Part shown: in pieces, positions 44,352 to 55,972 of the stretch | Layout of the letters: each line of letters starts with the position of its first letter | Position numbering within the stretch: position 1 is the stretch's first letter | Assembly: GCF_036588685.1 (NCBI RefSeq) | Contig: NC_086374.1 | Coordinates: 93,695,059-93,759,058 of the forward strand | Direction: 5' to 3' | Length of the DNA: 64,000 nucleotides | Source: Mytilus trossulus | Taxonomy: Eukaryota; Mollusca; Bivalvia; Mytilida; Mytilidae | Notes under the pieces: generated by a model | Told to the model about the DNA's origin: nothing | Databases searched by the model: none | What the model saw: the letters and a program-made list of their open reading frames with translations, nothing else | Translations under genes and position numbers: made by a program

Positions 44352-45489
44352 GATTCTAATGCATTACAAAAAGAAAAATTAAGATAAAACTTGAAAAAAT
44401 GTCCAAATTTGTCAAATAAAAAAAAATACGCGAAACTTTATGAATGATTTTGGCACATAGACGTCATGGCTAAACGTGACGTCATTCAAATGAAAACTTA
44501 CAAACTGGAGGTTATTACGTTAACTGTACGCTTCAAATTCGGATAAAATTACATTAAAACGGCGAATTCGAGGTAGGTGTTGTTTTATTTCCGATTATAT
44601 AGTAGTAATCGAACATTTGTTGATTCATCAATTCAAAATGGCGGGTCCCTCCTTAGTTACGCCTGGTCAACTGCGGATTTGACGGCAACTTTTAGCCAAT
44701 GAAAAAAATTGTTACATCCAAATTGCATTAGAATTAGAAATTATAGGCTACGTCAAAGAAGAATATTGATGAAGTCAAGTAAATCCATTTTTTTTTCCTT
44801 TTTTTTTCTGTGTATTTTTTCTCTTTTTTTTGGTGTGTTATTTTTTTAGTAAACTTTATTGAATATTTTAACTTATGAAAAAAAAATCTGCAAAAGTACA
44901 TGATATATTTAGTATAAACACAGAGGGAAGAATACCTTGATCAAATACTAGAAATTTGGAGAAGGATAAAAGTCATATAATTAAACAAAAGTTGACTATT
45001 GATTTCAGTTGATACAATGAATTATCATATACTTATAGAAAATAATGGTATAGTTGTATCCTTTTATAAAACTTATTTGTGCATACATTTATTCATTAAA
45101 TTTGGAGAATCTTCTCAGACATGTGATATGACTTTTGTTATCAACTGCTTCCGGTTATTATGAAACGCCTTCCTTTAACGTTATCGCAAAGCATTTCGAC
45201 GTCATTCTGCTAATTCCGGAAGATAAACCTCAGTGATACATTTTAGTGAAAAAACATATCTGAGTAGAAAAAACAATAAATATTTGTAACAAGAAAATAT
45301 ATTGTTAAAAATGATCAACAAATTATACAGACGATAAATGTTTTAAATTTTAATAAAGGCTTTTCTTGTCTGTATAACTTCTGTCACATAACTTAACATG
45401 TGCTTTTTTTTACCAACCCATGGTCAAAATCATCCCTCGAGCCTGTCATAGTAATATGTCATGTATTTTTTTTTTATCATATACTTCAG
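44352..45489. other. Intron of the TSP1 gene, diverged repeats
   Basis: A block at 44637-44740 (CAAAATGGCGGGTCCCTCC, TTGCATTAGAATTAGAAAT) has a diverged direct copy at 45735-45850 (CAAAATGTCGGCTTCCTTAG). Remainder AT-rich. Confidence 0.4.
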
Positions 45490-45684
45490 CAGCCGACATA
45501 CAGACAAAAAAATTTTCATTTAAGAAAATTCCGCGAAAAGATGTTATCTTCTTTGGTCCCTACAATAGGTGACGTCGTAGGTATGCTACCGGCATCAAAC
45601 ATAAACACTGGGCGTTTTCTGGCTTCTGTGCCGCTTCAGAATGTAATAAAATTTGATAAAAAGAAGATTTTTAAGCGCAACAAG
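45490..45684 (+). other. Possible coding piece, plus strand, unrecognised
   Basis: After ATATACTTCAG the frame reads QPTYRQKNFHLRKFREKML, then VPTIGDVVGMLPASNINTG, and ends at KRNK with AAGTGAGT as a possible donor. The look is more protein-like than nearby noise, but no family comes to mind and it is not linked to another exon. It may be part of a repeat. Confidence 0.2.
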
Positions 45685-46739
45685 TGAGTTTTTTTGTTTA
45701 TTATTGTAGAAATAGCATGTCAATACATTCCGAAATTCAAAATGTCGGCTTCCTTAGTTACAGACAAGAAGATAGAGAATTTTACGCTTGCTGTCATCCA
45801 ATCAGAACAATTGTTACAAAATAATTGCATTAGAAATACAATTTTAATTCTTCTTTTCGAACGACTTGCAAAAAGATGTGTTATTTCAACGCTACGTCTC
45901 GGCATTGTCGCCTTTTTCGTGACGTCATAATAGATATTTCAGAGGGAAGCAAGAATATTTGAGGTCATAATGGAGTTTTGACAAATGAAGAACTGAAATT
46001 GAATTAAAATAATCAACAGTTGAGACAAGGGATAAATCGAGTAAAAACTTGAGAAATCACTGTATTAACCTCGTCAAAAGCCAATAATTGTATATAATTT
46101 CACTGATATTGAAACATATAAACAGCAGGTAATCATTACGTCTTTTTAAAAATATTCATGCAATTCAAATATTATGATAAAGGGATTGCAGTTATTCATT
46201 TAAATAATATAAATGGTAATACAAACATAAATTAAAATCTACGGCGTCATCATTGACTTTAAAAAAAAATCTTAAATGAGCAAAGTATATGGCGTAATCT
46301 CTTTTCTCCAACATTTTATAATTCTGAATACGTTTAAATTATTTCATGTAGTTATTTAATGATCTGACGGAAGGAAAAAAATCAAGCAGATTTAGAAGGA
46401 ACAAAAATCTGTTTTTACAAAAGCACAGATATTACAACATTGAAAGAAGGTAGGCTATGCAAAATATCATTAAAAGTCTACCACAATATCACAACTTGAA
46501 AGCATTCATAAACAAAATGTCTTTTGTATTTATTCTATTTGAAAGATTTGCCGCGTAAAGTTTGCAATGTTTGTCCTTTTCTGATATCACGCCTCAAAAT
46601 GAGTCCGTTTAACGAATGTCAAACCTTTAGTTTCAACTGTTTCCATATATTTTTGTTGGCTATGTATATTTCTAGTTACCTTTGAAACATCAAAGCTGTG
46701 TACTGTTCTTTTTGAATTCGATGTTTAATAATTTTTTTG

Positions 46740-46975
46740 TCATTCATGTTATAGTGTCTTCTACTTGGCAACGTTTTTGTTCAGTTCGAATAAATCAACA
46801 GCATTATTCAACAGAGGCTAAGTTACTATATTATAATCCTGGTACCTTTTATAGCTATAAGGTATGTATAAGATTATTTCATATGACCGAGTTTTCTCTA
46901 TAGTTATTACTTTTTGAAATACCTGAAAATTTGGTTGGATGACACATATTTTCTAATCTGGTTGTTTCGTTTTAT
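46740..46975 (-). pseudogene. Diverged duplicate of the TSP1 exon 3 region
   Basis: The order AATAAATCAACAGCA, GTTTTCTCTATAGTTATTA, GAAATACCTGAAAATTTGG, GGTTGTTTCGTTTTA mirrors 47020-47240 at a distance of about 265 bp. The part equal to the exon end has lost its cysteine codons and carries an in-frame stop. Dead TSP1 exon copy. Confidence 0.55.
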
Positions 46976-47187
46976 TTTTTTTCAACTGTGAACTTTTATT
47001 TGAATTCGGCGTTCGATTCCCCCTTGTGACATTGCTGTTAAAGTGTCATTTACCTGTTACTTTTTTCGTTTCTAACAAATCAACAGCAATAAGTAAGTTG
47101 AAGGTTGGCATATTTAAATATATTTTCATCATTAAGTTGTATTCGATTTGAATAAGTTTTCTCAATAGTTATTAATTTTTTAAATAC

Positions 47188-47343
47188 CTGGACATTTGGT
47201 TTGATTACAGACTGTTTCTTCGATGGCTGTTTCGTTCTTTTGAGCGCAAGATAAGAAACGATTTCTGGTCCGATACTGAATTCCTTGTCCGCACGTCAAT
47301 GAACAACCTCCTAGATTAGACCACTTACTCCATTGTCCTAAAT
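47188..47343 (-). CDS. TSP1 membrane protein, exon 3: thrombospondin type 1 repeat
   Basis: Opens after ATATATAG in phase 1 and closes at CCAG/GTATTT in phase 1. It reads GQWSKWSNLGGCSLTCGQG, then IQYRTRNRFLSCAQKNETA and VCNQTKCP. WxxW, CSxTCGxG, a basic xRxRxR-type strand and the closing CxxxxC are the standard TSP1 features; the RTR positions form the tryptophan-arginine ladder. TSP1 repeats act in adhesion and recognition outside the cell and often carry C-mannose on the first tryptophans. The exon is one complete domain. Confidence 0.85.
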
Positions 47344-47467
47344 CTATATAAAAAAAGACTTATATAAGAAACAAACCTATTATGTTTTACGTAGACAAAA
47401 TTAATCGAGTTAAATGCATGTTTTAAAACAATCTCATTATAAAATTACTTTTTAATGTATACTAATA

Positions 47468-47524
47468 TTTATTGATTGTTGGTTGCTTTACGCCGCATTA
47501 GCACAAAAAGGCTATATCGCGGCG
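47468..47524. repeat. Short repeat end (GCTTTACGCCGCATTAGC)
   Basis: GATTGTTGGTTGCTTTACGC and AAAAAGGCTATATCGCGGCG; a known-looking end of a mussel SINE-like family. A diverged relative is near 18.8 kb. Confidence 0.45.
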
Positions 47525-47654
47525 ATAATGTATACTAATAAGATGAGGACAAAAACAGTGTAATTAAAGCAGATGCATCTATAATACAGTTTACTGAATG
47601 CAATTTATTTTAGCTATAAATGCTCATTATCACTGTACACTTATGTTGAGTTTT

Positions 47655-47880
47655 TGAAGGTGCTATAGTTAGGTACCAGGGTTATAATTTAATACGCCAG
47701 ACGCGCGTTTCGTCAACATAAGACTCATCAGTGACGCTCAGATCAAAATAGTTGTAAAGCCAAACAAGTAAAAAGTTGAAGAGCATTGAGGACCCAAAAT
47801 TCCCAAAATTTGTGCCAAATACGGCTAAGATAATCTATTCCTGGGATAAGAAAATCTTTAGTTTTTCTGAAAAATTCAAA
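47655..47880 (-). repeat. Family B, inverted
   Basis: AGGTACCAGGGTTATAATTT, ACGCGCGTTTCGTCAACATA, AGACTCATCAGTGACGCTCA, and GTTGAAGAGCATTGAGGACC. Confidence 0.75.
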
Positions 47881-49215
47881 GCTATGAATTTTCATTGTAG
47901 TTTGATATGACATGCAACAACTGAAAATAGTCTTTTAATGGCTTTAATGTTGATAATATTTACACTTTGTGATGCAAGATAGCCACAGATGCTTACTTAA
48001 ATATACAATGGTGTATCAACATATGGTTTTTGGTTTGTGCAAGATGAAAACGTTTCAACTCATTCAATCGCGAAATGTAAATCATTTTGAGAATGAGTTG
48101 GTTTTTTTAAAATTTAAAATGCATACATTTGAGCTATTTTCCTTATGCTTGTTGTTTATATGTATGGTTGGCTTGCTTGCTTTGTTCGCATAAATGTTTT
48201 TTCAATCTTAGTATAATGCTTGAGCAAACATTTATACAAACAAAGCAGGTAGTCCAACCACATCATTCTTAACTACAAGCATTAGGAAAAAACTCTATTG
48301 AGGTTCTATTTATTAGTCTGCGATAAAGATTTAGACAGAAACCGAATCTTTTGCTTTTTTCTGTGATGTGGATTGGCTTAGCTGTCCAAGATGTATGTAC
48401 TCAGTAATGACTTGTTATAAGAAATGATAAATTTTACCCTACATATATATCTGAATCTGGACAAAAATTATTAGAGAAAATAGAATTGACTATTAAAGCA
48501 ATACAAGCTATTTATTGGTTTATTACCTCAGAAATTTCACTCACTAAGTATGGATATACAGTCAATCCTTCTTACTTCATAAATTTTGATAGACAGTCGA
48601 CTGAGTTTAGACTTTATATAATGCATTTAATTAATTTACTTCTGTGAAAATGTATCGTATGTACAATAAAAATGAATCGACCTACAGCGAAAATGAAAGT
48701 ATTATATCATTATTTGACATTAAACATGAATTGCATAACGAAAACAGCATAGTGGAATTTGATTCATAATCAACGAGCTATATAACAAAACCCGTTTTAA
48801 GTAATACAAAATTAATAATCATGTTCAAGGGTACATTTTTCTGCAAATGAAACTTAACCGCTACTTTAAATCTCTTGCACGATCTGCTCGTGAACTATAT
48901 TTATTATCTAGCTATTTGTGTATCAATTTTGCACCTGGATGGCTGAATTCGCGATGAAAATTCGTCCGCATCTCAAAACTGTATCAAGAATTACAAAAAC
49001 AGTACACATTTAATAAATTATTTCTTATTTTATTCTAAAATCATAAACTTGTCGTGTGTACATTTATAATTCTGTATTAGAAAGTCATCACGGCGAGAGT
49101 AAAAATTACATTTCAGGATTCGAATAATACATACACTTTAGATGGCGATATCAAAAGTAACAACGACTTAAAAGGATTAAATGTCAATGAGATTAACGTT
49201 ATATTGCTGTAATCC
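47881..49215. other. Intron of the TSP1 gene, non-coding
   Basis: AT-rich. The block near 48780-48970 (GCACCTGGATGGCTGAATTC) is a diverged copy of 41870-41990. No exon found. Confidence 0.4.
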
Positions 49216-49219
49216 ATTC

Positions 49220-49382
49220 CTTGGACAGAAAAGCCTCAGTACTTTACAGCTGACTATGCGGTATGGACTTTGCTCATTGTTGAATGCCGTAATTGACCTA
49301 TAGTTGTTAATGTCTGTGTTATTTTGGTCTCTTGTGGACAGTTGTCTCATTGGCAATCATACCACATCTTCTTTTTATATTA
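49220..49382 (-). repeat. Family A insertion in a TSP1 exon relic
   Basis: GCTGACTATGCGGTATGGAC to ATCATACCACATCTTCTTTT, the inverse of the family start. The octamer ATTCCTTG occurs on both sides (about 49212 and 49386), consistent with a target duplication. Confidence 0.65.
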
Positions 49383-49385
49383 TAT

Positions 49386-49450
49386 ATTCCTTGAATAAAT
49401 CGTCAATGAACACCCTCCTAAATTAGCCCACTCACTCCATTGTTCTACAC
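49386..49450 (-). pseudogene. Broken TSP1 exon copy
   Basis: After TTTTATATAG the minus strand reads EQWSEWANLGGCSLT, then the match with exon 3 stops at the family A insertion; the second half of the domain is not found beyond it. Phase and acceptor are as in exon 3, including the intron sequence CTTATATAAGAAA on the other side. Confidence 0.75.
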
Positions 49451-49689
49451 CTATATAAAAAACTTATATAAGAAAGAAGAAAGTATGCCATCATGTTCAT
49501 TTTGACCAAAACAAATGTTGATAGCTATTACGGTATATATGTCATATATGTCGATCAAAAGAAACAGGGATTTAAGTATTAAATGTCAAAAAGATGAAGT
49601 TATATTGTTGTGAAGGTTAATTTTTTAAGCTCACTGCTGAAGAACATACATCTTTTTGACACAGTTTATAAATAAACTCATCATATATA

Positions 49690-49860
49690 CCAGGAATGAA
49701 GTTTTGTATTTGCATCAGACAGGCGTTTTGTCTATTAAGACTCATTGGTGACGCTCAAATAAAAAAAATTAAAGGACAAAAAAAAAGTACGAAGCCGAAG
49801 AGTTTCGAGGACAAACAAAATCTTTAAGTTTTGCCAAACACAAACAAGGCAAACTAAACT
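49690..49860 (-). repeat. Family B, old inverted copy
   Basis: ATACCAGGAATGAAGTTTTG, AGACTCATTGGTGACGCTCA, AAGTACGAAGCCGAAGAG. Confidence 0.55.
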
Positions 49861-50424
49861 ATGGTATGTATTCAGTGATCAGTTTACTAATTGGACGGAC
49901 AAGTAATTGTTGATGTTAATTAAAACACATATTACTATTGTGTGATATATGTTCTGTGATAAACTCGGCATCAAGTTAATATCTTATAATAGATTCTTTA
50001 ATTAAGCGCTATCAAATTAAATTGATATATTTTATCGAATATTCAGTGAATAAGTCGCTACTAAAATATATGTGGCTTGAGTAAATCGCTTTAAAATTAG
50101 TATTGTATAGCATATTCTGTGACTTCTGTCAAATTATTATTAACCAACTTCTTACAATATGTATAGAAATGCCCATTCTCTATAAAAGGAAAATTTTAAC
50201 AACTGGTCATTATGAATAAATAATTACATTAGATGTATTTTTCATTATAATACGTTATTCTGATTGGCTAATTGCACATCACATGTTATTCCGTTAGCAA
50301 TTGCATTAGACAATAAAATGTATCATTCATGATGACACGAGGTCTTACAATAAAGTGCACAGGTGAATTAAATAAAACTTGATAAAAATTGTCATGATCC
50401 TAGATAAAAAAAAATGTAATTATA

Positions 50425-50572
50425 AGTATTGAATGCTTCTTTTTGTAACTTTATAGGGTTGTAACAGCGTTTACCGTGCGTACATTTTTAGCATGAAGCG
50501 CTTCATACAAAATGTACTTCGGTCAACGCTTTTACACCCCAATAAATTTAAAAAAAGAAGCATTCAATTCTT
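50425..50572. mobile_element. Foldback element, about 148 bp
   Basis: Ends ATTGAATGCTTCTTTTT and AAAAAAGAAGCATTCAAT are inverted. Inner GTTGTAACAGCGTTTACCG and CGGTCAACGCTTTTACACC also pair. Sequence to its left (50247-50330) may belong to the same element. Confidence 0.65.
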
Positions 50573-50593
50573 AAGTAAATTGCTGCAGCCAGT

Positions 50594-50676
50594 CATTACG
50601 AAATCTCAGTCATGATTTACGAAATCACACCGTGCATTACAAAATCATCCCCGTGCATTACAAAATCACAGCCATG
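50594..50676. repeat. Short degenerate tandem repeat, about 20 bp x4
   Basis: Units of the form GTGCATTACAAAATCA in four variants. Confidence 0.65.
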
Positions 50677-51135
50677 TACTCTTGTCAGATCAATTAAATC
50701 AAGGTGGCGTTGATTTCATCAAATATTTGATAATTTAAAAAAAAAAATACCTTAATTTAATAAAAAAATGATTAAATGCTGTTCAGTGTTTTATAACAAC
50801 TCGATACGAAAATGTTTTACAGCCTTTTTGAATACGACTTTCGAGTATAATTCCTGTTTCAATTCCGTTGATCAATCAACAGAACGCAGACGAGTAAGAA
50901 TGGTGAAAATGTCTGATTTAGTCTTCAAAGCTACTTTATATTTGCTAGATGCAATTAATTGTAATAACATACAATTTAGTCCTCGGATGAGAAATGAGAA
51001 ATTCTATCTGACAATGTTGACCAAAATTCCATAGTGAAAACGGGGGATATGTTCAGCATATGTTTATGAACAGATGAATTCCTGTATCTTTTTCACGGTA
51101 AGAGTCATTCTCTTTGTTTAATCGACGAATTAAAT
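50677..51135. other. Non-coding or doubtful frame
   Basis: The 88-codon frame at 50768-51034 (includes RRRVRMVKMSDLVFKATLY) is somewhat protein-like but has no partner, motif or splice context that I can support. Confidence 0.25.
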
Positions 51136-51139
51136 AAAA

Positions 51140-51380
51140 GCAACAGTAGCATACATCTGTTCAAAACTCATAAATCGATAGAAAAAATAAATCCGAGTTA
51201 CAAACTAAAACTGAGGGTAACGCATTAAATATAAGAGGTGAACAACTACACAACGTTAAAATGTAACACACACAGAAAAAAACTTAATATTAGACAAAAT
51301 CCGACGAGAATAAAAAATATAACATTGAAACTTAATATATGAGTTTGGGATAGAAAAGTACAGTGACACGTCTATAAGGG
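51140..51380 (+). repeat. Repeat family G, copy 1
   Basis: TCCGAGTTACAAACTAAAAC, GCATTAAATATAAGAGGTGA, ACAGTGACACGTCTATAAG. The same order appears at 58400-58640. Confidence 0.7.
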
Positions 51381-51619
51381 ATGTATCATTTTTTTTTTTA
51401 TCTGGGACGGAAGGAGGGAGTTTATTTCTGTATATGGAAAAGAGGGGTTCAATATATTTTGCACATGGAAATAATTAGTTTTCATTCTTCAAGAGACAAA
51501 ATGTCAAAAAGAACATTCCAAAAGTCAAATCAAAATATATTTGTACCACCATCCATATACAATTAAGTAAGACATCACAAGATCTTTTTCAACTGATTTT
51601 TTATAGTTCGTTCTTATTT

Positions 51620-51976
51620 TGTACTGTTATACCACTGTCACACTGCTAGAGGATGGTTGGGATCCCACTAACATGTTTAACCCCGCCACATTATTTATGC
51701 TTGTGCCGGTCCCATGTCAGAAGCCTGTAGTTGTCGTTTGTTAATGTGTTATATATTTGTTTATCATTTATTTTGTATATAAAAAAGGCCGTTAGTGTCT
51801 TGTTTTGGTTGTTTAACATTGTCATATCGGGGCCTTTTATAGCTGACTATGCGGTATGGTCTTGGCTCATTGTTGAAGGCCGTACGGTGACCTATAGTTG
51901 TTAATGTCTGTGTCATTTTGGTCTCTTGTGGACAGTTGTCTCATTGGCAATCATACTAAATCTTCTTTTTTATATT
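51620..51976 (-). repeat. SINE-like family A, nearly complete inverted copy
   Basis: GGATGGTTGGGATCCCACTA, TTGTCGTTTGTTAATGTG, CATATCGGGGCCTTTTATAG, GGCCGTACGGTGACCTATAG and ATTGGCAATCATACTAAATC in the usual inverse order. This copy shows the full body that the 5.97 kb copy has interrupted. Confidence 0.8.
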
Positions 51977-52892
51977 CGGTGATGTAGGAAGCTGCCATTT
52001 TGTGTCATTTTTTCTCTCAAATAAAATACATAGGTGCTTCATAACCCGAATAATTCAGTCGTTATATTTAACTCACTTTGATCACTAAACTAAACCGTAT
52101 CACTACCAAATTTTGTTATAATCAGTTTAATACTTTGAGAATTATTCAATAAAAATTAAAACGAAATCTACAGCGATTTGTGCAAAATTTGGTTAAAAAT
52201 CCATATCATGCCGCATCATAAAAGAATAAAGTGTAGACCAATACATCCTTCCAATAGATGTTTTTATATAGATGTATAATCTACATAAAACAGTTAAATA
52301 TTGACACAAAAGATGATTCTGAGATGATGAACAACACTAATGTATCGTTTTGTTTCATTACAAGTTCCCCTTTGGTCCATTTATACTTCTCACTCACTCA
52401 AAATATGTACCTTTTTAGCTAAAAAATCAAAAATTTATTATTTGTTTAGAAGGACAAAAACATGAACTATCCATATAAAAGTTTAGTGACTTAATGAAGA
52501 TTTCAATAAGGCTAACGTAAAACTTAAGCAGCATTCGAGAGAAAGTTTTATTGTTTCAAAACGTTAGCTATTAAATCTATATTTTTACAGTGTTGCTGAG
52601 AATCAAGTTTTCTTTAATATCACAATATAGAAAATAAGAAAAAAAGGCAGAAAAAGCTCAAAGCGCTGGCTTGCTCTACCTATTAATATTCATAGAAGGG
52701 CCCTGGTTCTATGCAATTTTCTTCGCTAAAATTTTTTTTGACGCAATATTTTTGTGAAATAAATAACAAATGTTTTGCATGTTAATATTTTGGCATGTTT
52801 AATAAAGGGGGGATCTCATTTTCATCAATGTATTACGGGGATCAATTAAAATTATGAAATGTTATGCTGGGACCAAAAAAATATTGTATGTT
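51977..52892. other. Intron of the TSP1 gene, nothing recognised
   Basis: AT-rich, no exon or repeat boundary. Confidence 0.4.
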
Positions 52893-53676
52893 GCGTCACT
52901 GATGAGTCTTATGTAGACGAAACGCGCGTCTGGCGTACTAAATTATAATCCTGGTACCTTTGATAACTATTTACACCACTGGGTCGATGCCTCTGCTGGT
53001 GGACGTTTCGTCTCCGAGGGTATCACCAGCACTTCGGTGTTGACATGAATATCAATTATGTGGTCATTTTTTTTATAAATTTCCTGTTTACAAAACTTTG
53101 AAATTTTCGAAAAACTAAGGATTTCTTATCCCAGACATAGATTACCTTAGCCGTATTTGGCACAACTTTTTGGAATTTTGGATCCTCAATGCTCTTCAAC
53201 TTTGTATTTGTTTGGTTTATAACTATTTCGATATGAGCGTCACTGATGAGTCTTTTGTAGACGAAACGGTCGTCTGGCGTACTAAATTATAATCCTGGTA
53301 CCTTTGATAACTATTTACACCACTGGATCGATGCCTCTGCTGGTGGACGTTTCGTCTCCGAGGGTATCACCAGCCCAGTAGTCAGCACTTCGGTGTTGAC
53401 ATGAATATCAATTATGTGGTCATTTTTTTTTTATAAATTTCCTGTTTACAAAACTTTGAAATTTTCGAAAAACTAAGGATTTCTTATCCCAGACATAGAT
53501 TACCTTAGCCGTATTTGGCACAACTTTTTGGAATTTTGGATCCTCAATGCTCTTCAACTTTGTATTTGTTTGGTTTATAACTATTTCGATATGAGCGTCA
53601 CTGATGAGTCTTATGTAGACGAAACGCGCGTCTGGCGTACTAAATTGTAATCCTGGTACCTTTGATAACTATCAAT
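52893..53676 (+). repeat. Family B tandem array, 2.2 units
   Basis: GCGTCACTGATGAGTCTT starts units at 52893, 53237 and 53595 (periods 344 and 358). The first unit lacks the 14 bp around CCCAGTAGTCAG. Unit order: GACGAAACGCGCGTCTGGCG, TACCTTTGATAACTATTTAC, GTTTCGTCTCCGAGGGTATC, CTTCGGTGTTGACATGAATA, CTAAGGATTTCTTATCCC. Confidence 0.9.
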
Positions 53677-53734
53677 TCAAAATGACCAGCCCCCCTACCA
53701 GGTGAAAAATGATAAGTACCTAATAATGAGAATT

Positions 53735-53990
53735 CACACTCATATATAAGAAGAAACAACCGACACTTAACAAACATTACGTTAAAATGTAACACTCACA
53801 GAAACGAACTATAATATAACAATAGCCATATTCCTGACTTGGTACACAGGATATCTTTTGAAGAAAAAAGGGTGGGTTGAACCTGGTTCTGTGGCATACC
53901 AAACCTCCCGCTTTTATGCCAATGTTAAATATAACATTAAAATGACATCACAACATTACAGGACTACAATACAAATAAAACTATTCAATA
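53735..53990 (+). repeat. Repeat family G/E piece
   Basis: ACGTTAAAATGTAACACTCA, CATATTCCTGACTTGGTACA, GTGGGTTGAACCTGGTTCTG. Parallel to 58645-58900. Confidence 0.65.
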
Positions 53991-54448
53991 AAAGTGTTAT
54001 GAATTGGCTATTTCTGTACAGGTTCTTTTATAGATTCGTGATCACCTGTATTTTGATACGAGACTCGAAGACAATTCTTGAACAGTTGAATGAAGTTGCC
54101 CTATGTGGTTTATACAAGTGTCAATATATGGACTTTTTCATATTGTCCCTGTAACATGCCCTTGGTAAGAAGAATGGCATCGGACAGTTGTAATGGCCCT
54201 CGCACCATCACACCATCCTTGACCATAATTAATACTTCGATCATGTATGAAAATATGAAAAAGTGGATACACTAAAACTTGAATATTAAATTAAATAATG
54301 TATAGCATTTTCTGTGACTTAGTCGGTATCCAATTATATTGTGGCCAGATATTCTGTGATTCAGTCGCTATCAGTTTTGTTCAAATTATTGTTTACAACT
54401 AGTAAAACATATGCTTATTTACTATAACTCTTAATGATAAAGATTTAC

Positions 54449-54610
54449 CTGGAAATAATGTAATGTCCAGTTTACACCTTTTTTCTATCAGTTCTTCATC
54501 TTTTGAATTTTGTAAACAGACGTTTACTTCTACATCTGGGTAAAAGCCATTCTCAGTTTTACAGCAATGTCCAGACCTTGTAATACAACACGTGAGATCA
54601 TCCCATTTGT
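54449..54610 (-). CDS. TSP1 membrane protein, exon 2: cysteine-rich domain
   Basis: Opens after AAAATGTTACAG and closes at TTCCAG/GTAAAT, phase 1 on both sides, 162 nt. Reads KWDDLTCCITRSGHCCKTE, NGFYPDVEVNVCLQNSKDE and a last cysteine in EKRCKLDITLFP; six cysteines, enough for three disulfides. I do not recognise the domain. It follows directly after the signal peptide, so it would be the outermost part of the protein. Confidence 0.7.
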
Positions 54611-54931
54611 CTGTAACATTTTAAAAGAGAAAGTTACTAATGCTAATAGTTATTGAAAGTACAAGGCTTATAATTTAAGCAGTTTTGATCCTGTATTTAC
54701 AAGGAAAATTTGCATATAGGCTATTTTTTACCTGATTAAATCAAGTATGTAATAAAAAATATACCTTTATGTGCTACTTTTTGCGTAAAATGAGGTAGAA
54801 ATTTTGTATATTTGCTCAAAATTCAGTTTTGTGGCCTTAATTTCTTTTTCGAAAGAAAGACATAACTGTTTTGTTATAAAAGATAGACACAAATTGTTTT
54901 TTTGTTAAATAATCGGTAATTTCTATATTTT

Positions 54932-55972
54932 ACGGAAGCGTATAAGCGCCACACATTTTTGTAATTGTTTTTCTTCCTATGTTTGCGTGATAACGCATAC
55001 TTTTGCGAAATAACGCAAACCTTTTGCATTATAACGCAAACCTTTTGCGTTATAGCGCAAACATTTGCGTTATAACGCAAACCTTTGCGTTGTAACGCAA
55101 ATATCGTGATTTGAATTATTCATTCAGTTTTGTATATATGTCCGTCTGTCATTCATTTCGGATGTGATTTACTAGTAGATAAAAAGAGAAACATACATAC
55201 AAGGATAAATCATTATAATAAATATGCATAGGAATAATGGAATAATTGAAGTGCAATTATACATAAATTAAGACTGATTTGTGCATCAAATAGATATAGT
55301 TTAGTATATAGTCATATTAAAATTTAAAGATAAAGAATTATGTCATTCAATTGTGGGTTTCACAATTGTATGACATTGTTTTTTACCTTTAAAGTCAAAA
55401 AGTCAAAATGATCTTTCTGCTTTAAAATGCGTTAATAATAAGAAACATTTTTTTTTAAATATCAGAATCTGATCAAGATTCTTTGATAGAAAGTTATTGA
55501 ATTTTCATTTCAATTTAATGAAGTATGTTTAAGATGCTTGGATAGCAATTTGAATAGAGAGAACATAATTTTATTAGTAAAGCATCTTCATTCTATACAT
55601 TTATTGCCAAAGGGTAGCTTGTTTGAATCTAACATACTTTATACAGTTCTCAAACGAGAGCTTACTTTGGAAGAATATTTATATTCGGTAATAGCTATAT
55701 TAGCATGGTTGATTTTTTCTAAGATTATAATCGTAATTTACTCAATTTTCTTTGTAATATATATACTAGTAGTAACATGGATATCGTTTTTGGGGACCTT
55801 TATAGTTCGTCGTTCATTGTGAGCCAATGCTCCGTGTTGGAGACAGTAATTCAGCCTATGATGGCTTTCATCAAGGTTTGCGTTGTAACGCAAAGGTTTG
55901 CGTTACAACGCGTTACAACGCAAACATAGGAAGAAAAATAAAAAAAAATGTGTGGCGCTTATACGCTTCCGT
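54932..55972. mobile_element. 1.04 kb DNA transposon with palindromic subterminal arrays
   Basis: Ends ACGGAAGCGTATAAGCGCC and GGCGCTTATACGCTTCCGT are perfect inverted copies, continuing to about 29 bp. Flanks TATATTTT and AATATTTT match at 7 of 8 positions, and the other copy of the host MITE shows the uninterrupted site. Inside the left end is an array of the palindrome TTTGCGTTATAACGCAAA (54981-55105); matching units lie at the right end (55875-55925). No transposase. A family A2 remnant is near 55770-55866. Confidence 0.8.
54981..55105. repeat. Palindromic 22-bp tandem array
   Basis: About six units of TTTGCGTTATAACGCAAACC with small variants. Each unit is itself a palindrome, typical of transposase-binding subterminal repeats. 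Confidence 0.85.

Noticed and set aside
44081..44359. 92-codon frame across the palindrome
   Set aside because: The second half is a mirror of the first; openness follows from symmetry.
54981..55105. Regular short repeats that could recall a CRISPR array
   Set aside because: Units are contiguous palindromes with no unique spacers, in a eukaryotic transposon.
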